Positions 44,556 to 56,794 of a DNA stretch of 64,000 nucleotides are shown here, piece by piece. The DNA is taken from the NCBI RefSeq assembly GCF_023159225.1, contig NC_063168.1, positions 63,467,398 to 63,531,397 on the forward strand. Direction: 5' to 3'. Positions within the stretch are counted from its first letter, which is position 1. Each line of letters opens with the position of its first letter. Under the pieces are notes generated by a model. That model was given only the letters and a program-made list of their open reading frames with translations, did no database searches and was not told where the DNA came from. This DNA is from Perognathus longimembris pacificus (lineage: Eukaryota; Chordata; Mammalia; Rodentia; Heteromyidae). Made by a program: the position numbers and the translations under genes.

Positions 44556-44869
44556 GTATATCAAATCTTTTGCACCAATATTTTTCTCCTCTCCTGTTGG
44601 AATTTTGGTAACCTGAATGCTAGATCTTTCCATGTTGTTCTACAAATGCTCTGCTCATGTTTATAATTCCTTTCTCTCTAGCATTAGAAAACTTTCTATT
44701 AATTTTTAAACATTATTAAAAAGTGATTGCATTTTCTTTGGAAGGGGTTATTTTGATGTATTTCTGACCCTTTAATGTCAAATAATTTTGGATTGTATCC
44801 TGGTCAGTTGGACTGTTACTTCTGAGCTGTTGGGTTAGGTACAGTCTTTAGTGAACGCTGGCCTTTTCT

Positions 44870-45066
44870 TTTTTTGGCCAGTCCTGGGCCTTGGACTCAG
44901 GGCCTGAGCACTGTCCCTGGCTTCCTTTTGCTCAAGGCTAGCACTCTGCCACTTGAGCCACAGCGCCACTTCTGGCCGTTTTCTTTATATGTGGTGCTGG
45001 GGAATCGAACCCAGGGCCTCATGTATACGAGGCAAGCTCTCTTGCCACTAGGCCATATCCCCAGCC
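44870..45066 (-). repeat. ID-dID dimeric SINE with perfect 12-bp target duplication
   Basis: CTGGCCTTTTCT at 44858-44869 and 45067-45078. Body GGCCAGTCCTGGGCC to TATCCCCAGCC. Confidence 0.94.
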
Positions 45067-45249
45067 CTGGCCTTTTCTGTCTTAGTAGTCAACCGAGTCA
45101 GGCTCAGATCCAAAGTCCAGGCCTACTTTCTGTTGGTTTGCTTTCCATGGTCAGTTTAGTTTGCAAAGCTCCTAAGATCCGAATTTTACAATATTGGCAG
45201 CTAGCTCCTAAACCACTGAGTTTGTAGCAACTTATTACTTATTGTTTTT

Positions 45250-45347
45250 TCTCTCTCGTCTGAAACTCATTGTGCAGCCCAGGCTAATCGTACTGCTTCA
45301 ACCTCTACAAAGTGCAGTGATTACAGGTGAGCCCACCACACCTGGTG
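45250..45347 (-). repeat. B1 monomer
   Basis: TGTGCAGCCCAGGCTAATCG, CTACAAAGTGCAGTGATTAC, CACCACACCTGG; old. Confidence 0.65.
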
Positions 45348-45349
45348 TG

Positions 45350-46470
45350 CAGTAACTTTTTGTAGCAGCCAATGCATCATCGAGTGAGTGTGGGCTGCAT
45401 CAGAGTTCAAATCCCAGAGCCTCTGCTGTCTTGATCTCGGCCACATCCACACGTGAGCAGTTCAGGATTTAGTACAGCAGTTTAAAGCACCTCTTTCGCC
45501 AGCTCCCCAGAGCCCCTTCCTGGTATTTGATTAAGGAGAGAGAGAGGGGGTCTTTTGGGGGAGACGTCTCTCATCCCTGCCGCTGCTTCTCAGACGCAGC
45601 AGATTGTTCCTGGAGGTCACTCTGGGCTAGGTGTGGACAGTTTCCTGAACATCAGAGAGACGGTTGCTGCCCAAGGAGAGCACAGGGGCTAATAAGGCCA
45701 GGCCAGGCGGTCACTGTCATGGGGGACATTCTTCCACTTGATTTTCCTACCCATTGAACTGGACTTTCATTAATCAGAGCCTTCTGATAATTGCCGTTAC
45801 ATTTCAGCTGTAACCAGTGGCAAAAATATGGCCGAGGATGCTTGTACCCTATTAACCAGGACCGGAAGTCTCTTGTATTCTTGGTTACTTCAAAATTCTT
45901 CCTGCATTTTCTCCCTCTCTTCTGTTTGTCTTTTGGCTTTCTCTGTATATGTATAACCCATTATATTTTCTTTCTAGGTTAGAATACATTTTTAAGTAAT
46001 TTTTAAAAAAATTCCTGAGTTACCTTACTTGCTTGGTGAGGTTGTCTGATATTTTCCCAATCATAGTGTTACATTGTACTGGTCTATGTTGTTCCCCATC
46101 ATACTGTTCATTCCTTTCTGGTTGTATTATCCCATGTCCTCTTCCCTTTTGAGGTACTAGATTACAGTGTTTGTGTATTTTACACGTATGCCTTTCTGGG
46201 GATGCTTTTGTTAATTATCTTCTAAAGCTTTTTCTTGAATTGTATGTGTGTGAGACTGTTTTTCAATCTCTGCTTGCTCATTTTTACATGAAGTTGCATG
46301 ATCTTTCAGAAGGCCGTGTGAATTCCGTGGCTCTAGGGCTCTCTCTTCTGTTCCTTTTGTGAAGTGTTCACAGTACAGCTCTCTGAATCCCCCACACTTT
46401 GAGTCCTTCCACTCCTCTTTTCTGGACTTTTCTTTGTGTGATCGTTTTAGCTTCTCTGCCAGAATCAAAA
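45350..46470. other. Unique intergenic stretch
   Basis: Higher GC at 45350-45720. No exon, repeat or promoter supported. Confidence 0.45.
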
Positions 46471-46475
46471 GAATC

Positions 46476-46668
46476 TTCAGGCAGGGTACACGCAGCTCAC
46501 CCCTGTAATCCTAGGTACCTAGGAGTCTGAGATCTGAGGATCGCAGTTCAAAGCCAGACTTGGCAGGAAAGTCTGTGAGACTCTTGTCTCTAGTTAACCA
46601 CCAAAAAGCCAGAAAAGGAGCAAAAAGGCTAAGAGACATTGCCCAGGCCTTGAGTTCAAGGGCTGACA
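46476..46668 (+). repeat. B1-dID SINE
   Basis: CAGGCAGGGTACACGCAGCT, CTCTAGTTAACCACCAAAAAG; right monomer is short; a (CAGA)n tail follows to about 46700. Confidence 0.83.
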
Positions 46669-46782
46669 CAGACAGACACACAAACAGACAGACAGACACA
46701 CCACCCCCAAAACAAAACAAAAAAATCCCAAAAAAGTAAATAGTACCGCCAAAATCAACATGATTTATATAGCTGATAAAGT

Positions 46783-46945
46783 CCTCTCCCCTCCCACCTC
46801 TCTGCCTCTTTCCTTTCTTTTCCCCTCTCCTCTCCTTTCCTCCCCTCCATTTCCCCCTCTTCCTCCTCCTCCTCCTCTTCTTTTCCACCCTCTCCCTCCT
46901 CCTTGCCTTCCTCCTCCTCCCTCTCTCCCCTGCCTCTCTTTTCCC
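46783..46945. repeat. Long polypyrimidine tract
   Basis: About 160 bases almost only C and T on the + strand, with CTCCTCCTC and TCCCC repeats. Reading frames here are low-complexity. Confidence 0.95.
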
Positions 46946-47099
46946 TGTAGTAATGTGGTTTAAACTCCAGTTCAAACTCTACCACTTAAGCCACTGCACC
47001 AGCCCCAAGGAAGAATGTATTTAGCAGAAGTTGGGCAGCATTATTTATGGGGGAAAAAATGAATCTGCAATATTCAGATTCAAAACGTGAAGTCAGTTC

Positions 47100-47239
47100 T
47101 TTTTTTTTTTTTTTCTGGTGGTTAGTTGAAGATAAGAGTCTCACAGACTTTCCTGTCCCAGCTGGCTTTGAACCTTGTTCCTCAGATCTCAGACTCCTGA
47201 GTAGCGAGGGTTACAGGCATGAGCCACTGGCACCCGGCA
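47100..47239 (-). repeat. B1 part of a B1-dID SINE
   Basis: Poly(T), CTGGTGGTTAGTTGAAGATA, GTTACAGGCATGAGCCACTG. The right monomer is absent. Confidence 0.82.
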
Positions 47240-47244
47240 GTCCT

Positions 47245-48120
47245 AACTTTTGATGAATAGTATTAACGTGTGTAACAGCTATGTGACAGGAATTCAGCCT
47301 CCCTTAATGATCTACTGTTTGTATGGCACAGGTAAATCTGAGTATTTAGGGTAGTGAACTCTGCATCCTGAGCATTTTGGGGTTTTGCTCCACAGTGGGG
47401 GGGGGGGCGGTGTCCTCCGGGGAACCGGTCTTCACCTCTCACCCCTCTTCATTCATGAAGCACCAGAGAAGATGCTGTGTCTTCTGGATCTGACATAGGA
47501 ACAGGATGTTGGAAGGTTGAGATAACTGGGAGAGGAGACCTGTTCCTGGGATGGTACTAGGGTGGGCTGCTACGTGGGGGAGATGTCAAAAAGGTTCAAG
47601 GAACTGAATTTCTGCTATGAAGTCAAAGAACAAATATGGCAGGAAGAGTCCCAGGAGTGTCTGAGGCTGATTTGTCAGAGAGGCAGGTTTATGAGGAGGA
47701 ACAGACTCAGAAAACATCACCACCCACAAAGATCCCACATCAGGTGCAGTTTAGCATATTTGATTCCAGTTATTAAATATATTTAAATTTCAATTTTTCA
47801 ACGTACAGTAGCTTAGTTACCATTGCCTTAAAAGCAAATACTGCCACAGGAGTTCAAGAGCCACAAAGAAAACCAAAGGCTCAAATTCTGGAACTATCTA
47901 TTAAGACACATGTTTCTGTGACTGTCTACTTAGCGCACAGAGCTAGTTTGAACAGTCTAAGTTGACTAACAAAATTAAGTTTTGATATGACTATTTCTAA
48001 ACCTTCTATGTAGTTACTGTGTTTATGACCTAAGGTTCTTTGAAAAGGCTTGGAAATTGATTCTACATTTCTCTCAACATTTTAAAGAGTACAAATTTTT
48101 TTTAATACTTTTGCAAACAG
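47245..48120. other. Unique intergenic stretch
   Basis: Includes a G10 run near 47398. Nothing else recognised. Confidence 0.45.
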
Positions 48121-48121
48121 A

Positions 48122-48345
48122 AAACTGCTGGGAATATGGCCTAGTGGTAGAGTGCTTACCTTGCATACATGAAGCCCCAGGTTCGATTCCTCAGCACCAC
48201 ATATATAGAAAAAGCCAGAAGTGGCGCTGTGGCTCAAGTGGTAGAGTGCTAGCCTTGAGCAAAAAGAAGCCAGGGACAGTGCTCAGGTCCTGAGTCCAAG
48301 CCCCAGGATTGGCAAAAAAAAAAAAAAAAAAAAAAAAAAGAAAAA
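48122..48345 (+). repeat. ID-dID dimeric SINE
   Basis: ACTGCTGGGAATATGGCCTA, GGTTCGATTCCTCAGCACC, AAGTGGCGCTGTGGCTCAAG, CCCAGGATTGGC, long poly(A). Confidence 0.93.
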
Positions 48346-48359
48346 GAAAAAGAAAAGAA

Positions 48360-49160
48360 AATCTCCATACTTTAGTAATATACTTAATATGTTACTGAAA
48401 TAAAGGTTATATGGGGTGGAGAGCCTTGATTTGTTTGATGTATTTCAGTGAAACTGTTATATCTGTAGTTCATCACATTTTAATAATTTAACAGATTATA
48501 TTCAAAAGGGAGCTAAAAAAGGAATAATTGCCTATCACACACAAATGTATCCATTTCAGAACTTTGGACTGTTTCTTTACACTAATTTCCACATTCTTTG
48601 AACTTAAATAATCAGCCACTGAAATGAAAAAGTAAATGATCAGAAACCTTTTGTACTTACATTCTCAGAATTTTATAGCTAGAATCAGATGGAACTTTTC
48701 GTATTAGCACAAATGTTAATCTAAACATAAGTATTGAATAAAATGTCTTTACATTTTAATGAAATGCTAGAATTAATATAAATTGTTTTGAATTTTAAAT
48801 ATAAGTGGAACACATTGATTGATTTCTCTGTTCTTTGGTGAAACTGAGTTGTTAAAAAAAAATTGGCAGACCATTCCATATTAATAAAGTACGAAATGTC
48901 CAAGAGTTTTTTTCTAGAATTATCAGGTCACACTTCTCCATCTATTTTTAGATCTGTGAGTTGTATGTTTTAGGTTATGTGTAAGATAGTTACAGTGTAT
49001 TTCAATCTTTCGTTGAAAATTACTATAATATACCGAGTAGAGACTTAAGTTTTTGGGGGGACCTAGACAATTCTTAAAAGAACATTTTTCTACATTCAGA
49101 AAAAGGTATTTTTACTTCAAAGAAATAGATGTTATTCACTCTGCTGATTATATACAGAAA
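48360..49160. other. Unique intergenic stretch
   Basis: AT-rich; no gene or repeat recognised. Confidence 0.45.
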
Positions 49161-49164
49161 TATA

Positions 49165-49380
49165 CATTTATCTGCATACACACAGGTATGTATACATACA
49201 TGTATATGCACATACACGTGTATATATGCACATGCATGCATGTATATACATAAACACGTGTATACACACGTGTATACACACAGACACAAATATATACATG
49301 TGTCTGCACACATACATGCATACACATGTATAGACACACATATATGTATACACACATACACAGACACATACATATATAGA
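49165..49380. repeat. Alternating purine-pyrimidine tract
   Basis: About 215 bases built from ACAT, ACAC, GTAT, ATGC and CACGTG units, nearly strictly alternating purine and pyrimidine. Confidence 0.93.
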
Positions 49381-49726
49381 GGCATGTATCTACCTGCTTT
49401 CTTAAGTATCTTGAGAATTCTAGAATTTGCTACTGGATCTTTCACAATACTACATTTACTAGCTATTACACTTCTTTTGAAGATTAGAGAGAGACCCTCA
49501 AGTTTCAGCGATTATTTGAAATTGTATCGTAATATAGAAGAAAAAGAAGGTTCATGAACGGGTGGGAGGTTGAAGCTACATAAGCTGAGAATACTAGATT
49601 TTTTTTGTGTGTGTCCACTTTAGACTGAACACTAAAATGAATGCCAGTCTACTTTTGATTCTGTAGAAATCTGTTTAGCTTGGCTAAATCAAATGTTTAC
49701 TAACTTTATTTAATCTCAAAAATCTG

Positions 49727-50510
49727 ATCTATAGCTGTTCATCACAGCTTTACTCACAATGCCCAAATATCTAATAACTAGTGAGTGGATAAATAAGATG
49801 TACATATTTTGTATATATTATTTTATATAAGTGTAAAATATAAATAAATATATTATGCTTATACAATATATAATTATATATATATAATTATATCTATAAT
49901 GAAATGTATATATAGTGTATTATATGATGTATATAAATGTATATTATTTGTTCACAAAAAGAAATACTGCTACTTGCTACAATATGGATTACGGGAGCTT
50001 GGGGAAACTATGTTCAATAAAGGAGTCAGAAATAAGACGGTAGGTTGTAGGCTTCCATTTCCATGTAGGCAAATCCATAGAGACTGGAAATAGTTGTTGC
50101 TGAGGGCCAAGAGGGGCAGGGGATAGATGATGCCTGCTGATGGGTACAGATTTCTTTTTAGGGTAACAAAATGTTCTTCAATTAGATCGTAGTGATGGTT
50201 GCTCATCTGTGAACATACAAAACCCTGCTGAATTTGTCCTTTATTTTTATTTTTTGCCAATCCTGGGCCTTGAACTCAGGGCCTGAGCACTGTCCCTGGC
50301 TTCTTTTTTGCTCAAGGCTAGCACTCTGCCACTTGAGCCACAGCACCACTTCTGGCCATTTCCTATATATGTGGTGCTGAGGAATGGAGCCCAGGGCTTC
50401 ATGTATAGGAGGCAAGCTCTCTTGCCACTAGGCCACAATCCCAGCCCCTGAATTTGTCCTTTAAAAGGGCGACTTTTATGACATGTAATGTGTATGCCAG
50501 CAAGCTGTGA
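49727..50510 (+). mobile_element. Old L1 3' end, split by a SINE
   Basis: ATCACAGCTTTACTCACAAT, CTACTTGCTACAATATGGAT, GCAAATCCATAGAGACTGG, GTTGCTGAGGGCCAAGAGG, then after the SINE GAATTTGTCCTTTAAAAGGG. An AT-repeat expansion lies at 49800-49930. Confidence 0.75.
50244..50447 (-). repeat. ID-dID dimeric SINE with perfect 16-bp target duplication
   Basis: CTGAATTTGTCCTTTA at 50228-50243 and 50448-50463. Inserted in the old L1 3' end. Confidence 0.94.
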
Positions 50511-50696
50511 CTAAAAGCAGCAAGGAGGAATGGTGATAGGAAGGGGTTGAGGAGTACTGGTGGCTTTTCCAGAGCACAGGTTTGTTCTGCCATGGCTGGC
50601 TTCTCTGAGAGTGAAGAAGTGTGAATAAAATGTATTAGTACTCTAGTCATTTGTAGACAACAAGAAGGGCTAAAGTAGGGCATGAAGTCATTTCTT

Positions 50697-50921
50697 TTTT
50701 TTTTTTTTTTCTGGTCGAGGTGCTTGAATTCTGGGCCTGGGCGCTGTCCCTGAGCTCCTTTTGCTCAAGGCTGGTGCTCTACCCCTTGAGCCACAGCGCC
50801 ACTTCTGGCTTTTTCTGTGCTTAGCTGGAGATGAGGTTCACGGACGTTCCTGCTGGGACTAGCTTCGAGCCTCCTGAGTAGCTAGGAGTGCAGGAGTTGA
50901 GCCACTGGCGCCCAGCTGGCA
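50697..50921 (-). repeat. B1-dID dimeric SINE
   Basis: CTGGTCGAGGTGCTTGAATT, CCCTTGAGCCACAGCGCC, GAGCCACTGGCGCCCAGC. The B1 part has a short deletion. Confidence 0.86.
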
Positions 50922-51203
50922 GGAGGTAGTTCTTCTGCTGTCCTGATGCACCTGTGCGACATGTCCTGTGGGGGAGGGCAGAGGCGGACGTTCTTGCCCT
51001 CGGAGAACTTTGTCTGCTGACTTAATGTGCGTGCTGGCTGAATTTTACATAGTGGGCTGTGCAGCACACAGGTCGTCAGCTTGGGTGGATTGTATCTCTT
51101 TTGTAAAGAAATCATGGTCTTCTGTGTGTCTACCTCAAGAGTAAATTTCAAATCATATTTTTGACATACACAAGCCACTGCAGACATCCTAAGCGGAGGG
51201 CTT

Positions 51204-51437
51204 TTTGTCAGTCATGGGGCTTGAACCTGGGGCCTGGATGGGATCCCTGAGCTCTTTTGCTTAAGGCTAATGCTCTTATCATTTGCACTACAGGGAAACT
51301 TCCAGTTTTCTGGTGATTAATTGGATAGGAGTCTCATGGACTTTCCTGCTTTGGCTGGCTTTGAACTGTGATCCTCAGATCTCAGCCTCCTTCCTGAGTA
51401 GCTAGGATTACACGTGTGAGCTACTGGTGCCTGGCTC
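51204..51437 (-). repeat. B1-dID dimeric SINE
   Basis: TGTCAGTCATGGGGCTTGAA, TTATCATTTGCACTACAGGG, GATTACACGTGTGAGCTACT. Confidence 0.85.
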
Positions 51438-51449
51438 AAGGACTTTTTG

Positions 51450-51498
51450 ATTTTTGTGCTGAGGCTTGATCTCAGGGGCTGGGGGCTGTCCCTGAGCT
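51450..51498 (-). repeat. B1-dID SINE, first part, interrupted
   Basis: TGTGCTGAGGCTTGATCTCA, GGCTGTCCCTGAGC. Continues at 51693 after a nested SINE. Confidence 0.8.
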
Positions 51499-51692
51499 TT
51501 TTTTTTTTTTTGCCAGTCCAGGGGCTTGAACTCAGGGCCTGGGCACTGTCCCTGGGCTTCTTTTGTTCAAGGCTGCACTCTACCACTTTAGCTACAGCAC
51601 CACTTCTTGCTTTTTCTGTTTAGGTGATACTAAGGAATTGAACTTCATGCATGCTAGGCAAGCACTCTACTACTAAGCTATATTCCCAGCCC
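51499..51692 (-). repeat. ID-dID SINE nested in a B1-dID SINE
   Basis: Poly(T), GCCAGTCCAGGGGCTTGAAC to ATTCCCAGCCC. GTCCCTGAGCTTTT and GTCCCTGAACTTTT flank it (one mismatch). Confidence 0.88.
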
Positions 51693-51800
51693 AGTCCCTG
51701 AACTTTTGTGCTCAAGGTTATCACTGGAACTATACCTCCATTTCCAGCTTTTTTTGATGGTTAATTGGAGCTAAGAGTCTCAAGGACTTTCCTGCCCTGC
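51693..51800 (-). repeat. B1-dID SINE, second part
   Basis: CTTTTGTGCTCAAGGTTATC, CTCCATTTCCAGC, GGTTAATTGGAGCTAAGAGT, stops at CCTGCCCTG next to a GATA repeat. Confidence 0.8.
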
Positions 51801-51804
51801 CGAG

Positions 51805-51910
51805 TGGATGGCTAGATAGATGATAGATGGATAGATGAATATCTTTTTTATATACATTGACTTGTATTTTATATCTGTCTATATCCATAGATAGATATCT
51901 TATATATCTT
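51805..51910. repeat. GATA/TATC-rich microsatellite
   Basis: GATAGATGATAGATGG on one side and TATCTGTCTATATCC on the other; the two can pair. Confidence 0.85.
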
Positions 51911-52040
51911 TATAATAAACCATCACTCACACATTCTTGCTTTCTTGTTAAGTTTTCTCTACCACTACATGTCATTAGTATTGTTTTCTATATTATTATG
52001 TGTCTTTCATAGAACTATGGAAGATTCAATGGGTTTTCTT

Positions 52041-52233
52041 GGGGGGGCAGTCCCGGAGTTTGAACTCAGGGCCTGAGCACTGTCCCCCGCTGGCTTCTTT
52101 TTGCTCAAGGCTAGCACTCTGCCACTTGAGCCACAGCGCCCCTTCCAGCCTTTCCTGGTTACGTGGTGAATGGAATCCAGGGCTTCATGCATGCTCGGCA
52201 AGCTCTCTACCACTAGGCCGCGTTCCCAGCCCA
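52041..52233 (-). repeat. ID-dID dimeric SINE
   Basis: GGGGGGGCAGTCCCGGAGTT (no poly(T) tail), CACTTGAGCCACAGCGCC, GCGTTCCCAGCCC. Confidence 0.88.
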
Positions 52234-52504
52234 GGTTCACTGCTCCTGTCGCCTCAGCGCCGCTGAGTCACACCGCGCCTCTGCAGCACTTGAAGCACAC
52301 CCTTTCTCTTAGCTTTAGGAAGTGAGTGTAAATACAAGGTGTTACCTCATTTTTATTTTCATTATCTAATACATACCGGTGTTGAACTTTTTCCATTATA
52401 GGCTGGCTGGTAATGGTTCCTCTTTTTTTTTTCTCTTAAGGTCTTAGGCTTATTTCTACTTCTCGTAGGACCCCTTAGCACTTTCTCATTGTATTACTTG
52501 GGAC

Positions 52505-52648
52505 TCTTTTTTTTTTTTTTTTAATTTTATTATAAAGGCAATGTAGAGGGTTTACCTTTAGGGAGTTGTTTTTTTTTTTTTAATGATCTTTATTTGTACA
52601 AAGGAATTGCTATTTAACAAATCTGTTTAGGAATACAATATATCTTGA
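52505..52648 (-). repeat. L1 3'-end fragments
   Basis: TTTTAATTTTATTATAAAGGC...GTAGAGGG, then a second poly(T) and CTTTATTTGTACAAAGGAAT. The second resembles 3241-3300. Confidence 0.5.
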
Positions 52649-52750
52649 TCACTTCTGGCCATTTTCTGTATATGTGGTGCTGGGGAATCAAACCCAGGGC
52701 CTCATGTATACGAGGCAAGCACTCTTGCCACTAGGCCATATCCCTAGCCC
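52649..52750 (-). repeat. ID-dID SINE, left monomer only
   Basis: CACTTCTGGCCATTTTCTGT to TATCCCTAGCCC; joined directly to the L1 3'-end piece, with no poly(T). Confidence 0.85.
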
Positions 52751-52759
52751 CTACTTGGG

Positions 52760-53929
52760 ACTCTTTGATGGAGGCATAAACCTTTGTCATTTGGGCTGTA
52801 AATATTTTTCCTGACTATTCTCTTAGTTTGGCTATAGGTTTAAAAAAACATTCACACACGCACACACACATACCCCCCCCCAAAAAAAAAACATTCACAC
52901 ATACACACAATCACACAATCTCCTGTCGCTGTTGTATTTCCTTCCCATCCTCATGGAGTCTGATGGTTGTGTGCTGACTCTTCTCATGGTTTTATGGGGG
53001 GTCCTCAGAGCGTGGAGCCCGTGTCTCTCACAGGGAAATGTAATTTGTTTGACACCCCGAGTTAAGTCTAAAATAACACAGACTCTTCACCCACCCAGCG
53101 GATGTTTCCCTTGATTTTAGGGAAATGAAGTAAGCAAAAAGGAAGCTAACAAAACTGTGGCTTGATTATCATTACAGTTTGTAATTTTAGCTCTTAATGA
53201 CTGACATCGTCTAGACATCCTTCATCCTTTCCTCAAGACTGGTGTTCCTGCGGACATGACTGCAAATCTTTGTTTGACAAGTGTATGGTCCACTCCTCAT
53301 GAAGCCTCAGGTCAGGAAGCCCTCCCCACCCGCCCACCCCCACCCCGCTGACTGCTTCAGGAGTTTCCTTTCAAGGAGCCATGAGGGCTTTGTAAATCTT
53401 GGAGGCTGGGGTGTGAGATTCCTCATGTGGATGACACTGCTGGTAAATCTACCTTTTCTTACCTAAATCGAAGCCCTTCCTCTGCAGAGTACGCAATCCC
53501 ATCCAGTGTTGGTGCATTTTTGCTCTGGGGATCCTTCACGGACCTCCTGGGCTTAGCCTCCCGGGACTGGGGACGTCAGGGAAGCCGGGCTGGCTGGATC
53601 TTAGTGTGGAACCACAGGCCGAGCTTTCTGGAGGAAGAATGTTGTGGCCGGTGGCCACCACACCCAGTCTTTTTCTGTTGGGATGGGATCTTGTAAACAC
53701 TTTCTGCCCCGGCTGTTCTTCAACGATGACCCTCCCAAGGAGCCAGGCTACAGGTAGTGAGCCACGGCTGCTCAGCCGAGTCCTGTCTTTTCTGATGAGC
53801 AACTTGGCATCGAATTCTGCACAAGAGAACCCAGACCTTTGAGGTCCAAGAGGAGAGGCAGCCCTGCCCTGGGGCTTGGGTCACCGTGGCAAGAGAGGAT
53901 GGCACACAAGACATGACACTGGCTTCCGA
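52760..53929. other. Intergenic stretch beyond the KLHL29 end
   Basis: Mostly unique, GC rising to the right, with CACACA/CCCC runs at 52852-52920 and an old B1-like remnant at 53655-53775 (CCACCACACCCAGTC, GGCTACAGGTAGTGAGCCAC). Confidence 0.5.
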
Positions 53930-56080
53930 GTCTAGATCTATAAATATATTTATTATAATATAACAAGAACTTAACAATAAACATATACTATGTACAATAC
54001 CATTACAGAGAACCCTGTTTTATATCATTCACAGAAATAGCCAGTTTTGCTCCAGTGTGATAGGGTGAGGAGAGAAACGGAATTTCAGTGCCATCCGCGT
54101 GGAGTCTTGTTGGCCACTAGCACCTCCCTTGGAGGCAGACACACACCACCATGCTCACATTCGCCCTGCCCCAGGCAGTTAGAAATTTGTGCTCCAGTCC
54201 TTGGGTTCACACTTGCACCCTGTTTGACATAAATACTTTAAATGACATACAATGTATGTAGTTTTGTGCTTATTACTTTTCTTTTTTTTAAATAATAAAT
54301 AATATTATTAAAAACTGCATAACGAAGCTCAGTATCTTGTCCAAGTGGGAGCCACACTTGTAGTGTCAGAAGTTGATGCCCGAGATTAGCATAGGAATTT
54401 TTTTTTGTGTGTGTGTGTCATCAGATACTGAAAGATGGAAAAGCATGTCCTGCCTCTGACTCCTTGAGAAATGGTTCTTAACATGGAGTGATGACGAGCT
54501 AGCTGACTTCCCAGATAGTGAGTGTGGATTTGGTTCCAACTCCAACTACACAGCGCAGAGGTGGCGGCCTTCTTCCTGCTCTTGGAATGGAAACTGATGC
54601 CCGGGTGAGGTTTGAGGGTCTAAGGACTAGTGGGAAGGCTTTTCGCTTTGGAGCCTTGGCGGGACCTCCCTTCTGACTCCCCTTTGCTCGTGGTCGTGTG
54701 TGACGAGGTGAGGCAATTCTGCTCGTCAGGCCTTGGCTGTCATGGCTCATGTAAGAAGGCTGCCCCTGTCCCAAGAGCTCTTGTGGTAGGTGCCTTAATA
54801 TATAGCTATAAATATCAAAAATAGTCTCCTGTGCTTTGTAGACTTTTTTTTTCCTCCCTCCCTCACTCCCTCCCTCCCTGGGTCCCTTCCTCCCGCTCCC
54901 TGGCCTGGGTCCTCAGCTTTACCTCACGGAGGGAGCTGAGCTGGGGTCTTTTTAGGAATAGACCCTTCTTCCTCTGACAATGCCTCCAACAAGGCACAGT
55001 CTTTACGGGGCTGTCTGGGAGTGACTTTTTGTTTTGTTTTGTTTTTTTCCAAAAATAAAGTTGAGGGCATGGCCCACCCCAGGAGAGATCCTCTATTCTG
55101 CACATAGAAAAAATGAGAGAGCCAATGTCCCCCCCACCTCCGGGCTCTGGTACTACCCACGAAGAACTACGGGGATTCCCCACAACATCGTCCCTGCATG
55201 GCCTCCTCTCTGTACTTAAAAATAGCCTTTTGTTTATCAAGAAAATGCCTTGGAAAAATCTAAAGAATTCATATTGGATAAGAGAAAGCTAGCACAACCA
55301 CCCTTGTCCTTCTCCGGAAAAATTTAAAAAAAACAACAACAACAACAACAAAAAACCCACAACAAAACAAATGGTAGAAAACCCCATGAAGGCCAGATGG
55401 CTTCCCCCCAGCGGTCCCTGCGGCCTATCCCCCCCCCCAGCCCTGTGCATAGGCAGCTGGACCTCCCTCCATCCTGGCTGTGTAGCATCCGAAACCAGTG
55501 CTACACAGTCCCGTCCCTCGTTTTCTCTCAGCCACTCGAAAGTATAGCTTGGTTAAAAAAAAAAAAAACAAAAACCCAACAACAAGAAAAGTAGGAATCA
55601 AAGTGGTAAGGACACTTTGATCTTCTTCCCCCAAAAGCCTGATACCCGGTATTATCAGAGGCTAACTGATCTGTGGTGGGTTAGGACTCAAGCTTGCTCT
55701 GCAGGAAGGGAAAAACAGCTTCTCTCTCTCCCAGTTGAAAATAAAAATCTATGTGAAATATTGCACCGGGTAGAGTGAGCGAATGCCTGGGTTTCAAGCA
55801 AGCGCCTCTGCAGCGGCCAGCGAGCCCTGGCTGGGCACGGTCCCACGCTCCTGCTGCCCAGAACGCCATGCCCGGGTCACCCAAAGGCGAGGATGGTTTT
55901 GTTTTGTTTTTTTTTTTCCTACATTCACATGTAGAGAATATTCAAAATGTTTAGCGCAGTGAGTTCCTGGATTGTGTTTTGTGGGCCTCTTACTGGTGTT
56001 GTTGAAAGAAATTATCATTGTGTATAGCATTTGCCTCACCGGACTTTCTCCACAGTCTTGTCGTGGGCTTTCTGCTGCTG
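53930..56080 (-). other. KLHL29: KLHL29 3' untranslated region
   Basis: About 2.15 kb between the stop codon and the inferred poly(A) site, in which I recognise no SINE or L1 copy. It contains an AT-rich palindromic patch near 54283-54315, a CAA-repeat stretch near 55330-55372 and several poly(A)/poly(T) runs. The coding-like frames inside are not supported. Confidence 0.75.
53949..53954 (-). terminator. KLHL29: KLHL29 poly(A) signal
   Basis: TTTATT on the + strand is AATAAA on the - strand. Downstream on the - strand lies a GT-rich element (GTGTCATGTCTTGTGTGCC). This pair makes it the best transcript end for KLHL29, with cleavage near 53930. It faces the ATAD2B poly(A) site across about 24 kb. 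Confidence 0.7.
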
Positions 56081-56371
<291 letters not shown>

Positions 56372-56794
56372 TTACTCGACATCTTTTTATGTTGTCTCTA
56401 CAGAGTCTTCTCGTTGGGGACACGACTCAAGCGTGCCAGGACCTGGTTTAACTCACCATCGGTCCACGGTTCAGGGCTCAACCATTCTGCTCTGCCTCAC
56501 ACGTGTGCTTTAGACCCACTGTCTGCCCGCGACGGCAAGGGCCAGGCGGGGTGACCAACGGCTGCGCCCAGACCCCTTCCCTGGGAGACAGACCTTCACT
56601 GGCTTGGTCCTGTCCTCCTGACCAGCGAGTCCCATCGTCACAGCCCGCATCTCGTCCTCCCGGCTCCTTCTCCCTCAGCCTAGTTTCAGCCCCTTTACAC
56701 TAAGGTCCAGATCCTTGTTTCTGGCCTCACTTCTCTTTCATTCTCCTTAGAGGTGATGGCTTCTTGGCTATCCCCTGATAGCTTGCTCTTTTGC

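Noticed and set aside
7696..45227. Many similar small + strand frames with the peptide WTQGLSTVPGF
   Set aside because: They recur wherever a reversed ID-dID SINE lies and are translations of the repeat, not a gene family.
45527..45757. GC-rich region as a possible CpG-island promoter
   Set aside because: Too few CpG and too short; no TATA, initiator or exon follows.
46511..46985. Long Arg/Lys/Glu-rich frames on the - strand
   Set aside because: They arise from the polypyrimidine tract at 46783-46945.
49074..49557. Cys/Tyr/Val-rich and His/Thr-rich frames on both strands
   Set aside because: They are produced by the alternating purine-pyrimidine tract.
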